A stretch of DNA of 54,768 bases from Collinsella sp. (GTDB taxonomy: Bacteria > Actinomycetota > Coriobacteriia > Coriobacteriales > Coriobacteriaceae), in the NCBI GenBank assembly GCA_019419555.1, contig DXZR01000013.1, positions 1-54,768 of the forward strand, read 5' to 3'. The notes beneath the pieces are model-generated. The model worked only from the letters and a program-made list of their open reading frames with translations, had not been told where the DNA came from and ran no database searches. Each line of letters starts with the position of its first letter. Within the stretch, counting starts at the first letter, position 1. The position numbers and the translations under genes are program-made. Shown one piece after another: positions 41,485 to 50,526 of this stretch.

Positions 41485-42483
41485 CTAGCGTGCCATGGCG
41501 TCGCGGCCGGCCTCGACGCGCTTGCGCTGGGCGGCGCGCTCCTCGCCGGTTAGACGCTCAAAGAGATGCCCGATAAACGAGGCGAGTACCTGCTGAAACA
41601 GCGTTCCGCACATGACGGGAAACACGACTTCGCCCGGAAAGTACTGCGTGGCGATGACGGCGCCCGAAGAGATGTTACGCATGCCGCAGGTAAAGCACAT
41701 GGTAGTCGTCTCGCTATATGGCAGATGCAGCGCACGGGCGATCAGAAAACCGACGATAAAGCCGCTGATGGCGAAGGTCAAAATAAAGAGGGCGACTTCC
41801 AGGCGCATCGCGTTCATGTGCAGAACGTACTCACTCATGGCGGTGGAGTTGGAGGCGATAACGCCCATCATCATGAACTTGCAGGCGGGCGAGAGCGCGG
41901 GGGAGAGCTTCTCGTGTCCCCATCCACGTGTGAGCTCGTTGATCACGATGCCGAGCACGGCGGGGATGGCGATCATAAAGGCCATGTCTTGCATCATGCT
42001 TGGCACATCGATCGAGACAGTGGCACCCAGCAAGAGCTTAAGCGTGAGCGGAATCGTCACAGGGGAGATAACCGAGGACGTCAGGATGATGGTAAGCGCG
42101 AGCGGGCCGTTGCCGCCGAACATGCTAATCCACATAAAGGCAGTGACCGCCACGGGTACGCTGTACTCGAGCACGATGCCGCAGATAAGGTTGGGATTGG
42201 AGCCAAAGAACAGCGATCCCATGGCATAGGCTGCTATGGGAATAAGCACCGCCGAGACGAGCAGCGCTAAAATCAGGTGCAGGGGACGGCGGAACACCTC
42301 AGCGACCTGGTGGAAGGTGTTGCTGAGCGCACCTTGGAACGTCATAAAGGCGAAGAGGGCGGGAACGATGGGCTTGAGTACGCCGATCTGCTGGGGAAAG
42401 AGCACGCCGAGCGTTACGCAAATCGGAACGATGACCTGCATGTGCCCCGCGAGGAACTTTCCCAGTCCAACCCATTGCTTCAT
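41485..42483 (-). CDS. bile acid:sodium symporter (BASS/SBF) family transporter
   Basis: 332 residues, about ten membrane helices, with FMTFQGALSNTFHQVAEVFRRP, IVLEYSVPVAVTAFMWISMFGGN, and ETTTMCFTCGMRNISSGAVIATQYFPGEVVFPV, where the last carries the GMRN/SS motif of the family. Function is Na+- or H+-coupled organic anion transport; the substrate is unknown. The start at 42483 has GGGG close upstream; an alternative is the ATG at 42543. It is convergent with the DUF4931 gene. Confidence 0.82.
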   Translation of the reverse strand: MKQWVGLGKFLAGHMQVIVPICVTLGVLFPQQIGVLKPIVPALFAFMTFQGALSNTFHQVAEVFRRPLHLILALLVSAVLIPIAAYAMGSLFFGSNPNLICGIVLEYSVPVAVTAFMWISMFGGNGPLALTIILTSSVISPVTIPLTLKLLLGATVSIDVPSMMQDMAFMIAIPAVLGIVINELTRGWGHEKLSPALSPACKFMMMGVIASNSTAMSEYVLHMNAMRLEVALFILTFAISGFIVGFLIARALHLPYSETTTMCFTCGMRNISSGAVIATQYFPGEVVFPVMCGTLFQQVLASFIGHLFERLTGEERAAQRKRVEAGRDAMAR

Positions 42484-42643
42484 TTGCCCCGTGACTCCCT
42501 TTATCCGCGAACTCGTTTGAATGGATATGCTAGACGCTCGCATGAGTCCGTGCGTCAGAAACGCTCGATTATTTCGAGGCTATTACCGGCCTCGTTTACC
42601 GAAACCAGGGCGTGCCGCGAGGCTCTGCGTCCGTGCCGCACGG

Positions 42644-42649
42644 TATAAT
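42644..42649 (+). promoter_or_regulatory. consensus -10 (TATAAT) for the recJQ operon
   Basis: TATAAT matches the consensus exactly, 57 bases before the uORF start. The -35 position (GGCTCT) is poor. This is the clearest -10 in the window. Confidence 0.5.
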
Positions 42650-42705
42650 AAATCCGTTCAACAGATCTGCCTGCCGAAGCGGGCATACACAGAGGACTCA
42701 TCGCT

Positions 42706-42771
42706 ATGAACCGTGAGAGGTATCGCGGCGACCTGCTCCTATCGGGGGTGGGCGCCTATGTCGTCGCTTAA
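42706..42771 (+). CDS. possible 21-codon leader ORF upstream of recJQ
   Basis: ATG at 42706 with AGAGGA nine bases upstream opens 21 codons (MNRERYRGDLLLSGVGAYVVA) and ends 14 bases inside recJQ. The recJQ ATG (42758) lies within it in another frame, so translation of the leader may couple to or limit recJQ translation. There is no sequence conservation evidence available here. Confidence 0.3.
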   Translation: MNRERYRGDLLLSGVGAYVVA

Positions 42772-45700
42772 GACGACACATCGCTGGGCGGTCGCTCAGC
42801 AAAATCCCGAGCTCGAAAAGGAGCTTTCGGCTGGTCTGGGCATACCCAGGCTGGTGGCGCGTATTATGGTTGCGCACGGTATTGCCTCGATTGAGGAAGG
42901 ACAGCTATTTTTGACGCCTTCGCTCGATCGCGACTGGGCCGACCCACTCATTATCCCGGGCATGTCGGTCGTTGCCGACCGTGTCGAGCGTGCTGTTCGC
43001 AACCACGAGCACATTGCGGTCTTCGGCGATTTTGACGTTGACGGTATTACGTCGACCTGCCTGTTGACCGAGGCGCTGCGAACGTTTGGCGCCAACGTCA
43101 CGCCGTTTATTCCGCACCGCTTTGACGAGGGCTACGGCCTGTCGCGTGCGGCGCTCGACCGCGTCAACGAGCTTGCTCAACCCAACCTGATTGTGACCGT
43201 CGATAACGGTATTGCTGCCAAGGAAGAGGTCTCCTACCTGGAGAGCCTGGGGATTGATTTGGTGGTCACGGACCATCACGAGCCGTCCGACCAGGTGCCG
43301 CAGGGCGTGCCCCTGACCGACCCCAAGCTCGAGGACGAGGGCCCCTCGCGCGAGCTTGCCGGTGCCGGTGTGGCACTTAAGCTGGTACAGGTCCTGGGCG
43401 AGCGTTTGGGCAAGCCGTCGTATTGGCGTTCGCTGATAGAGGTCGCGGCGCTGGGCACCGTGTCCGACATGATGCCGCTCACGCCCGAGAATCGCGCACT
43501 GGTCGCCGAGGGCATCCAGCAGATGCGCGTGACGGCCCGCCCCGGTTATATCGCGCTTGCCGCACTTGCCAAGGCCGACCTTTCTACCATTACGGCCGAC
43601 GGCCTGTCGTTTTCGCTCATCCCTCGTCTGAATGCTGCCGGCCGCATGGCTGATCCCAAGCTGGCGCTCGACCTGCTGCTTGCCCGCGACCCCATCGAAG
43701 CGAGCGCGCTTGCCGCCGAGCTCGAGGAAATCAATCGCCAACGCCGCGAGATCGAGGCCGAGCTTACGCGCGATGCCATGGCGAAGGTCGAGGAGACTTA
43801 TGACGGCGGGCGCGCGATTGTCGTGGGCGGCGAAGGTTGGCACGAGGGCGTCAAGGGCATCGTGGCGAGCCGCCTGACCAACCGTTATCACGTGCCGGCG
43901 CTGCTGTTCTCGATCGAGGACGGTATCGCTCGCGGTTCGGGTCGCTCGGTGGGCAAAGTCAACCTGTTCGACGCCGTAGAACGCTGCTCCGACCTGCTGA
44001 TTCGTCGCGGCGGGCATGCCGGTGCGGTGGGCGTGACCATCGAGGCATCCAAGCTCGATGAGTTCCGCCGTCGCCTTTCGGCCGTGCTATCGGAGCTTCC
44101 TGCCGATGACTTTGAGGACACTGACGAGGTTGCCGCCACCGTTGACCTCTCCGAGCTGAATATCGAGACCATCGAGCAGATTTCCCGTCTTGAGCCGTTT
44201 GGCCAGGGCAATAAGGTGCCGCTTCTGGCCGCCGAGGGCGTGACGATGTGCGATCGCGCCGTGGTGGGCAAAACCGGCGAGCACATGCGCTTTGTGGCGA
44301 CCGATGGCGCCGCGAGCGTGCCGGCCATCATGTTCCGCGTGCCGCAGATCGATAAACTCATCAATTGCGACAGTGCCGTCGACTTGGTGTTCGAGGCCGT
44401 GGCCGAACATTGGCAGGGACGTGTGAAGCCCAAGCTCATGATTAAAGATGTCTTGGTGCGCGATACCGCGGCGCCCAATATCGACGATCCGGCATGTGAG
44501 CTTCGCCGCGGCGTGCAACCAGCGGATTCTGGCCTGCGCCTGGAGTCGCGTAAACGTGAGACGCTCGCCCAGCTTTCTTATACCGAGCTCACGCGCTCGC
44601 TTATCCATAGCTTTATCGGCTCGAACCAGCCGCATCGCGCGCAGGTCGAGGCACTCGACGCGCTCGCCGACCACCAGAGCGTCTTGGCCGTTATGGGGAC
44701 GGGGCGCGGCAAGTCGCTCATCTTCCATGTGCACGCCGCGCGCGAGGCGGTCCTTCGTGGGCGGGCGAGCATCTTTGTCTATCCGCTGCGCGCGCTCGTT
44801 GCCGACCAGGCTTATCACCTCTCGTCGACGATGGCTGCGCTCGGCATTGGCGTGGGCGTGTTGACCGGCGAGACCGTGGAGGCAGCGCGCGATGACGTGT
44901 TTGCCGGCCTGGCTTCGGGCCGCACCGGCATCGTTCTCACGACGCCGGAGTTCCTGTCTATCCATCGCGATCGCTTTGCACGTTCTGGACGTATTGGCTT
45001 TGTCGTTATCGATGAGGCACACCATGCCGGTCTTGCCAAAGGCGGCGACCGGAGCGCCTACCTCGACATGCCCGATATTCTCAAAGCCCTGGGCGACCCC
45101 GTTGTCATGGCGGCAACGGCTACCGCGACGGCCCCGGTCGTGGCGGAGCTTGCTCGTGTATTGCCGATTACCAGGACGGTGGTCGACGAGACCGTTCGCG
45201 AGAACCTGCAACTCGAGGACGACCGTGACCTTGCGAGCCGCGAAAATCGCCTGGTGTCAATCGTGGCGACGGGGGAGAAGACCGTCATCTACGTCAACTC
45301 GCGCGACCAGTCCGTGGCGCTTGCCAAGACGTTGCGCAAACGCGTGCCCGACTGCGCGACCCATATTGCGTTCTATAACGCCGGGCTTGCGCGCTCCGAT
45401 CGCCGCCGTGTCGAGGAAGCGTTTCGCGACGGAAGCCTCAGTTGCATCGTTTCGACCTCTGCCTTCGGTGAGGGCGTCAACCTGCCCGATATCCGTCATG
45501 TCGTGCTCTACCACATGCCGTTTGGTGCGATTGAGTTTAACCAGATGAGTGGCCGTGCCGGCCGCGATGGACAGCCCGCCGTGATTCACCTGCTCTATTC
45601 GTCGCGTGACGCTCGTATTAATGAGCGCCTGCTCGATTGTTACGCGCCCGAGCGCGATGAGCTTGTCACTCTCTATCGAGCGCTGCAGACCATGTGGCGC

Positions 45701-46045
45701 TCCAACCGTGGCAAGACGGGGGACGATTCATTCTGCGCGAGCGATATCGACATTGCGCAGATGTGTCTTGCCATCGATGCCCGCACGCCGGTCGACGAGC
45801 GCTCGGTGGAAAGCGGCCTGGGAATCTTCGAAGAACTCGGTTTCTGCCGCGTTTCGGGGTTTGACGATACGCGTCGCATCGCGATGGCGGAAAACCCCGG
45901 TCGCGTGCAATTAAGCAGGTCAATTCGCTATTTGGAGGGCTTGCGCTCGCGCATGGAGTTCACGGCTTTTCGGAGCTGGGCACTCGATTCGTGCGCTTCT
46001 GATATGCTAGCCAAAGTTAACCGCCCGATCGTACCGCGGGCCTAG
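42758..46045 (+). CDS. recJ: RecJ exonuclease fused to RecQ-like helicase
   Basis: 1095 residues, twice the length of RecJ. The N-terminal 600 residues are RecJ: DFDVDGITSTCLL (residues 91-103), DHHEP (172-176), GTVSDMMPLTPENR, and GGHAGAVGVTIE; an OB-like part follows. From about residue 640 there is a superfamily 2 helicase: MGTGRGKSLIF (about 646), VIDEAHHAGL (about 750), AATATATAP, STSAFGEGVNLPDIRHVV and NQMSGRAGRDGQP. The RecQ-type order suggests unwinding plus 5'-3' single-strand degradation in one polypeptide, in RecF-type recombination. The ATG at 42758 is preceded by GGGGGTGGG. Confidence 0.9.
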   Translation: MSSLKTTHRWAVAQQNPELEKELSAGLGIPRLVARIMVAHGIASIEEGQLFLTPSLDRDWADPLIIPGMSVVADRVERAVRNHEHIAVFGDFDVDGITSTCLLTEALRTFGANVTPFIPHRFDEGYGLSRAALDRVNELAQPNLIVTVDNGIAAKEEVSYLESLGIDLVVTDHHEPSDQVPQGVPLTDPKLEDEGPSRELAGAGVALKLVQVLGERLGKPSYWRSLIEVAALGTVSDMMPLTPENRALVAEGIQQMRVTARPGYIALAALAKADLSTITADGLSFSLIPRLNAAGRMADPKLALDLLLARDPIEASALAAELEEINRQRREIEAELTRDAMAKVEETYDGGRAIVVGGEGWHEGVKGIVASRLTNRYHVPALLFSIEDGIARGSGRSVGKVNLFDAVERCSDLLIRRGGHAGAVGVTIEASKLDEFRRRLSAVLSELPADDFEDTDEVAATVDLSELNIETIEQISRLEPFGQGNKVPLLAAEGVTMCDRAVVGKTGEHMRFVATDGAASVPAIMFRVPQIDKLINCDSAVDLVFEAVAEHWQGRVKPKLMIKDVLVRDTAAPNIDDPACELRRGVQPADSGLRLESRKRETLAQLSYTELTRSLIHSFIGSNQPHRAQVEALDALADHQSVLAVMGTGRGKSLIFHVHAAREAVLRGRASIFVYPLRALVADQAYHLSSTMAALGIGVGVLTGETVEAARDDVFAGLASGRTGIVLTTPEFLSIHRDRFARSGRIGFVVIDEAHHAGLAKGGDRSAYLDMPDILKALGDPVVMAATATATAPVVAELARVLPITRTVVDETVRENLQLEDDRDLASRENRLVSIVATGEKTVIYVNSRDQSVALAKTLRKRVPDCATHIAFYNAGLARSDRRRVEEAFRDGSLSCIVSTSAFGEGVNLPDIRHVVLYHMPFGAIEFNQMSGRAGRDGQPAVIHLLYSSRDARINERLLDCYAPERDELVTLYRALQTMWRSNRGKTGDDSFCASDIDIAQMCLAIDARTPVDERSVESGLGIFEELGFCRVSGFDDTRRIAMAENPGRVQLSRSIRYLEGLRSRMEFTAFRSWALDSCASDMLAKVNRPIVPRA

Positions 46046-46060
46046 GGGAAGGGGACCTCG

Positions 46061-48421
46061 ATGGACGCCGCAGCCCGTACCGCCCATGATTCCACCCTCC
46101 AGCCGTTTTCGGAGATGGAGCACTATAAACATGCCGATGAGCTGCCGCCCGAGATTATGGCGGACAGCTACGACAAGCTGGAGCGTCTGTGCCTCAAATA
46201 TATGAACGAGGACGACTTCTCCAATGTGGAGCAGGCCTACTGCTTTGCTGCCGAGAAGCACTGCAACCAAAAGCGGCGCTCGGGTGAGATGTACATTAAC
46301 CATCCCGTCGAGGTAGCTATCATTCTGGCTGACCTCAAGATGGACTGCGATGTGGTGTGCGCCGCGTTGCTGCACGATACCGTCGAGGACACCGAGACCT
46401 CGCTTGCCGATGTTTCGGGTCTGTTTGGCGAAACCGTGGCAGGGCTCGTCGACGGCGTGACCAAGCTCACCAACATTGAAGTCGACAGCATGGACGAGAA
46501 GCAGGCGCTTACGCTGCGCAAGATGTTCCTCGCCATGTCCAAGGACATCCGCGTCATCATCGTCAAGCTCGCCGACCGCCTGCATAACATGCGCACGCTT
46601 GCCGCTCTGCGCGAGGACCGCCGCCTGTTTAAGGCACGCGAGACCATGGACGTGTACGCGCCTTTGGCCGACCGCCTGGGCATGAGTTCAATCAAGTGGG
46701 AGCTCGAGGACCTGTCCTTTTTCTACTTGGAGCCCGATGCCTACCAGCGCATCGCGCGCATGGTATCCGAGTCGCGCGAGGTTCGCGAGCGTTATCTGGC
46801 CGAGACCATCAAGACGCTCACCGATGAGCTCAATCGCATTGGTCTTGAGGGCTTTCAGATCAACGGTCGTTCCAAGCACTATTGGTCCATCTATCAAAAG
46901 ATGAAGCGCAAGGGCAAGGAGTTCTCCGAGATTTACGACCTGGTGGCGCTGCGCGTCATCACTCATTCGGTGCGCGATTGCTATTCCACGCTTGGTGCCG
47001 TGCATACCCTGTGGCATCCCATGCCCGGTCGTTTTAAAGACTATATCGCCATGCCCAAGGTCAATAACTACCAATCGCTTCACACGACGGTTATCGGCCC
47101 CACGGCCCGTCCGCTCGAGATTCAGATTCGAACCTACGAAATGCACGAGCAGGCCGAGTATGGCATCGCTGCCCACTGGCTGTATAAGAAGTCGGGCGGA
47201 TCGTCTGCCTCCAAGACTAACGATGCGCAGCGTCTGGACGACCAGATCAACTGGCTCAAGCACTCACTCGACTGGGCGGCGTCTGACGAGATCACCGATG
47301 CCAAGGAATACCTGCATTCGCTGAAGGTCGACTTGTTCGACCAGGAAATTTTTGTCTTTACGCCCAAGGGCGAGGTCATGGCGCTTCGTGCCGGCTCTAC
47401 ACCGCTCGACTTTGCCTACGCCGTTCATACCGAGGTCGGTAACCACTGTGTCGGCGCCAAAATCAACGGTGCGGTGGCGCCGCTCACGCACGAGATCAAG
47501 ACGGGTGACCGTGTCGAGATTCTGACTAACAAGAGCTCTAAGCCGTCGCGCGATTGGCTCAAGATCGTCAAGACACCTTCGGCCAAGTCAAAGATTCGCC
47601 GTTATTTCACCGCCGCGACCAAGGATGACGACGCTGCCGCCGGCCGCGATATACTGGCCAAGGACCTGCGTAAGCGCGGGTATGGCATCTCTACGCCACG
47701 ATCCACGCGTGCGCTCAACGCCGTGGCGGAGCAGTTTAACTTCAAGCAGCTCGAGGACCTTTTTGCAGCCGTTGGCGCGGGCAAGGTCGCCCCGCGCGCT
47801 GTGGGCAATAAGGTCGAGCAAATCTTGGACCCCAAGCCCGAGGAACAGCTCACCAAGGCCGAGGCTATCGCCGAGGTCGTAAAGCAGCCCGCTCGCGGCT
47901 CCAACCGCAAGCCGCAAAAGCGCGGTAAGAGCGCCAGTAACGGCATTATCGTCAAGGGCGAGAGCAACAGCGGCCTGCTGGTCCGTCTGGCTCATTGCTG
48001 CAACCCCGTGACGGGCGACGACATCGTCGGCTTCATCACGCGCGGTCGTGGCGTTTCGGTGCATCGCGCCAACTGCCCCAACGTCAAGGGCCTTATGGAA
48101 CATCCCGAGCGCATGATTGACGTAGAGTGGGATGGTGCTGCCGATACGCTTTTCCAGGTCGAGATTGTGGTCGAGTGCCTGGACCGCATGGGCCTGCTCA
48201 AGGACGTCACCATCGCCATTGGCGATGCAGGCGGCAATATTCTTTCCGCCGCCACGTCGACCAACCGCGAGGGTATTGCAACCTTGCGCTTTATGGTCGA
48301 GATCTCGGACGCGAGTGGTCTGGATCCGCTGCTGGCCTCTATCAGCAGCGTCGACTCGGTCTACGACGCGCGCCGCCTGATGCCCGGCGAGGGTGGAGCC
48401 CAGCTTAAGCGCCGCGTTTAG
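46061..48421 (+). CDS. relA: bifunctional (p)ppGpp synthetase/hydrolase (RelA/SpoT)
   Basis: 786 residues with the full RSH layout. The HD hydrolase domain (HPVEVAIILADL, ALLHDTVEDT near residue 103), the synthetase domain (GRSKHYWSIYQKM, EIYDLVALRVI, NYQSLHTTVIG), TGS domain (IFVFTPKGEVMALRAGSTPLDFAYAVH), and the C-terminal zinc-finger and ACT regions (LAHCCNPVTGDDIVGFITRG, then LKDVTIAIGDAGGNI) all are intact. It makes and degrades the stringent-response alarmone. AGGGGAAGGGG precedes the ATG, 15 bases after recJQ. Confidence 0.95.
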   Translation: MDAAARTAHDSTLQPFSEMEHYKHADELPPEIMADSYDKLERLCLKYMNEDDFSNVEQAYCFAAEKHCNQKRRSGEMYINHPVEVAIILADLKMDCDVVCAALLHDTVEDTETSLADVSGLFGETVAGLVDGVTKLTNIEVDSMDEKQALTLRKMFLAMSKDIRVIIVKLADRLHNMRTLAALREDRRLFKARETMDVYAPLADRLGMSSIKWELEDLSFFYLEPDAYQRIARMVSESREVRERYLAETIKTLTDELNRIGLEGFQINGRSKHYWSIYQKMKRKGKEFSEIYDLVALRVITHSVRDCYSTLGAVHTLWHPMPGRFKDYIAMPKVNNYQSLHTTVIGPTARPLEIQIRTYEMHEQAEYGIAAHWLYKKSGGSSASKTNDAQRLDDQINWLKHSLDWAASDEITDAKEYLHSLKVDLFDQEIFVFTPKGEVMALRAGSTPLDFAYAVHTEVGNHCVGAKINGAVAPLTHEIKTGDRVEILTNKSSKPSRDWLKIVKTPSAKSKIRRYFTAATKDDDAAAGRDILAKDLRKRGYGISTPRSTRALNAVAEQFNFKQLEDLFAAVGAGKVAPRAVGNKVEQILDPKPEEQLTKAEAIAEVVKQPARGSNRKPQKRGKSASNGIIVKGESNSGLLVRLAHCCNPVTGDDIVGFITRGRGVSVHRANCPNVKGLMEHPERMIDVEWDGAADTLFQVEIVVECLDRMGLLKDVTIAIGDAGGNILSAATSTNREGIATLRFMVEISDASGLDPLLASISSVDSVYDARRLMPGEGGAQLKRRV

Positions 48422-48457
48422 TCGCGACGAACGTGTCACATTATCGATATTCGCTAC

Positions 48458-48485
48458 ACTCGAGGCATCGTTTGATGCCTCGAGT
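48458..48485 (+). terminator. hairpin between relA and MBL gene
   Basis: A 12-bp stem ACTCGAGGCATC/GATGCCTCGAGT with a GTTT loop, ending 20 bases before the next ATG. A T-run is absent, so it may partly separate the two genes or stabilise messenger ends. Confidence 0.5.
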
Positions 48486-48505
48486 TCTATAGAGAGGAGA
48501 GGGAC

Positions 48506-49189
48506 ATGAGTGCTGTGTCCTTGGATTTAACTCCCAAGGGATCGGTCGAGATTGAGACGCTCGTAAACGGTCCCATTCAGACCAATAGCTATGCTGTTAT
48601 TTCGGACAATGAGTGCGTGATTATCGACCCCGCATGGGAAGGCGAGCGTTTGGTGGAGCATATTCGAGCCGAACATGCCGGTGTACGCGTGCTTGGCGCC
48701 GTATGCACTCATGGCCATGCCGATCATGTTGGTGGTGTTGCCGGCGTGCGAACCACCGTTGGCGAGGGCTGCCAGTATGAGCTGTGTGCCAAGGATGTGG
48801 CGGTGCCGCATGCGAACATCGAGGAACAGCGAGCTATGTGGGGCATTGAGACGCCTGACCCCGGGGAGCCGACGCGCCTGCTCGCCGAAGGCGATGCTAT
48901 CGAGGTGGGCGATATCTGCCTGCAGGTGATCGAGACGCCAGGGCATACGCCGGGCGGGATCGTCTTGTTTGCTGCCACCGAGCAGGGGAACATTGCCTTT
49001 GTGGGCGACACACTATTCCCGGGCAGCCACGGCCGCACCGATCTTTCTGGAGGAGACGAGGCGGCGATTCTGCGCTCGCTCTCCAAGCTCGCCCGGCTTC
49101 TCCCGCCCGATACCGTTTGCCTAACCGGCCATGGCGATTCGACCACCATGGCACGCGAGCTCATGCAGAACCCTTTCATGCAGGTGTAG
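48506..49189 (+). CDS. MBL-fold metallo-hydrolase (glyoxalase II-like)
   Basis: 227 residues. The metal ligands are seen in CTHGHADHVGG (HxHxDH), the later ETPGHTPGG and FVGDTLFPGSHGRTDL, and a C-terminal GHGDSTTMARE. These fit hydroxyacylglutathione hydrolase-like hydrolases; substrate not assigned. GAGAGGAGAGGGAC precedes the ATG. It follows relA, possibly in the same transcript, although a hairpin lies between. Confidence 0.88.
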   Translation: MSAVSLDLTPKGSVEIETLVNGPIQTNSYAVISDNECVIIDPAWEGERLVEHIRAEHAGVRVLGAVCTHGHADHVGGVAGVRTTVGEGCQYELCAKDVAVPHANIEEQRAMWGIETPDPGEPTRLLAEGDAIEVGDICLQVIETPGHTPGGIVLFAATEQGNIAFVGDTLFPGSHGRTDLSGGDEAAILRSLSKLARLLPPDTVCLTGHGDSTTMARELMQNPFMQV

Positions 49190-49384
49190 CTTTATAGTCA
49201 GCTCCTGAAGCACGAGAAGCGTCCAAACGTCAAGCTATTTTTCCCCAACGGGTCGATTCCGTAGGGCAAACGGTCAAAAAAAGTCTGTTTGGACGATATT
49301 CGTGAACAAACGAACGTTTATGCTCGGGTACGCCGTGGTAAAATCTCAGGCGTTATCGGAGCAACCTTACAGGAGGTTTCTTTT

Positions 49385-50251
49385 ATGCTCGTCAACGCAG
49401 CAGACATGCTCAAGAAGGCCGAGGCCGGCAAGTACGCTCTCGGTGCCTTCAACACCAACAACCTCGAGTGGACCCTGGCTATTCTCCAGGCCGCCGAGGA
49501 GGCCAAGTCTCCGCTGATCCTTCAGTGCACCGCTGGTGCCGCTAAGTGGATGGGCGGTTTCAAGGTCTGCGCCGACATGGTCAAGGCTGCCGTCGAGGCC
49601 ACGGGCGTTACCGTTCCCGTCGCCCTTCACCTCGATCACGGTTCTTACGAGGACTGCTTCAAGTGCATCGAGGCCGGCTTCACGTCCATCATGTATGACG
49701 GCTCTCACGAGGAGACCTTCCAGCTTAACCTCGACCGCACCAAGGAGCTCGTTGAGCTTGCCCACTCCAAGGGCATGTCCATCGAGGCCGAGGTCGGCGG
49801 CATCGGCGGCACCGAGGACGGCGTGACCTCCAACGGCGAGCTCGCTGACCCTGCTGAGTGCAAGCAGATTGCTGACCTGGGCGTCGACTTCCTCGCCTGC
49901 GGCATCGGCAACATCCACGGCGTGTATCCCGCCGACTGGGCTGGCCTTTCCTTCGAGCGTCTGGGCGAGATCAAGGCTCAGACCGGCGACCTGCCCCTCG
50001 TTCTGCACGGTGGTACCGGCATCCCCGAGGATCAGATCAAGAAGGCCATCTCCCTGGGCATCTCCAAGATCAACGTCAACACCGACCTGCAGCTCGTCTT
50101 CGCCAAGGGCGTCCGCGAGTACATCGAGGCTGGCAAGGATCAGCAGGGCAAGGGCTTTGATCCCCGCAAGCTCCTCAAGCCTGGTCGCGACAACATCGTT
50201 GCCCGCACCAAGGAGCTCATGGAGGAGTTTGGCTCCGTCAACAAGGCGTAA
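49385..50251 (+). CDS. fba: class II fructose-bisphosphate aldolase
   Basis: 288 residues, with the zinc ligands visible in LHLDHG, ETFQLN..SIEAEVGGIGG, GNIHGVYP and LVLHGGTGIP, and the phosphate-binding SKINVNTDLQ. It splits fructose 1,6-bisphosphate in glycolysis. ATG at 49385 follows ACAGGAGGTTTC; the in-frame upstream stretch back to 49289 has no Shine-Dalgarno. A -10-like TAAAAT (49339-49344) lies about 35 bases upstream. Codons are strongly biased (AAG, GGC, CTC), as in highly expressed genes. Confidence 0.95.
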   Translation: MLVNAADMLKKAEAGKYALGAFNTNNLEWTLAILQAAEEAKSPLILQCTAGAAKWMGGFKVCADMVKAAVEATGVTVPVALHLDHGSYEDCFKCIEAGFTSIMYDGSHEETFQLNLDRTKELVELAHSKGMSIEAEVGGIGGTEDGVTSNGELADPAECKQIADLGVDFLACGIGNIHGVYPADWAGLSFERLGEIKAQTGDLPLVLHGGTGIPEDQIKKAISLGISKINVNTDLQLVFAKGVREYIEAGKDQQGKGFDPRKLLKPGRDNIVARTKELMEEFGSVNKA

Positions 50252-50271
50252 GCGTCGTTAAACTTCCCGCC

Positions 50272-50363
50272 GGAAGCCCCGTCCCCCTACACTGTTTCCT
50301 TTGCGCTCACCTGGCTTTGCCAGAAGTCACGCCAAGGAAACAGTTCCGGGGGACGGGGCTTCC
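50272..50363. repeat. three-step palindrome (fba terminator or REP-like element)
   Basis: Nested arms: GGAAGCCCCGTCCCC (50272-50286) pairs with 50349-50363; CTGTTTCCTT (50292-50301) pairs with 50334-50343; CTGGC/GCCAG (50311-50323) closes on a TTT loop. About 30 bp are paired in total. It starts 20 bases after the fba stop; no T-run follows. Confidence 0.7.
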
Positions 50364-50496
50364 TTCGTTTAACGCCGCAGGGTTACGAGTCTGAATTAAG
50401 GTGGCTACTGGCTTCGCCAGAAGTCGCGCAATGGGAAAAGCTCCGGGTGAACGGGGCCTCCTTTGTTAACTCGCTACAGGGTTACTGGGCTGAATT
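50308..50496. repeat. degenerate tandem duplication downstream of fba
   Basis: Two copies of an about 97-99-base unit, at 50308-50397 and 50405-50496. Both begin with CTGGCTT or CTGGCTTC and GCCAGAAGTC and end with CAGGGTTAC...GAATT. The second has lost much of the pairing ability of the first. Confidence 0.6.
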
Positions 50497-50526
50497 CATT
50501 TTTATAGGTACCGTTCAGCGGCGTTG

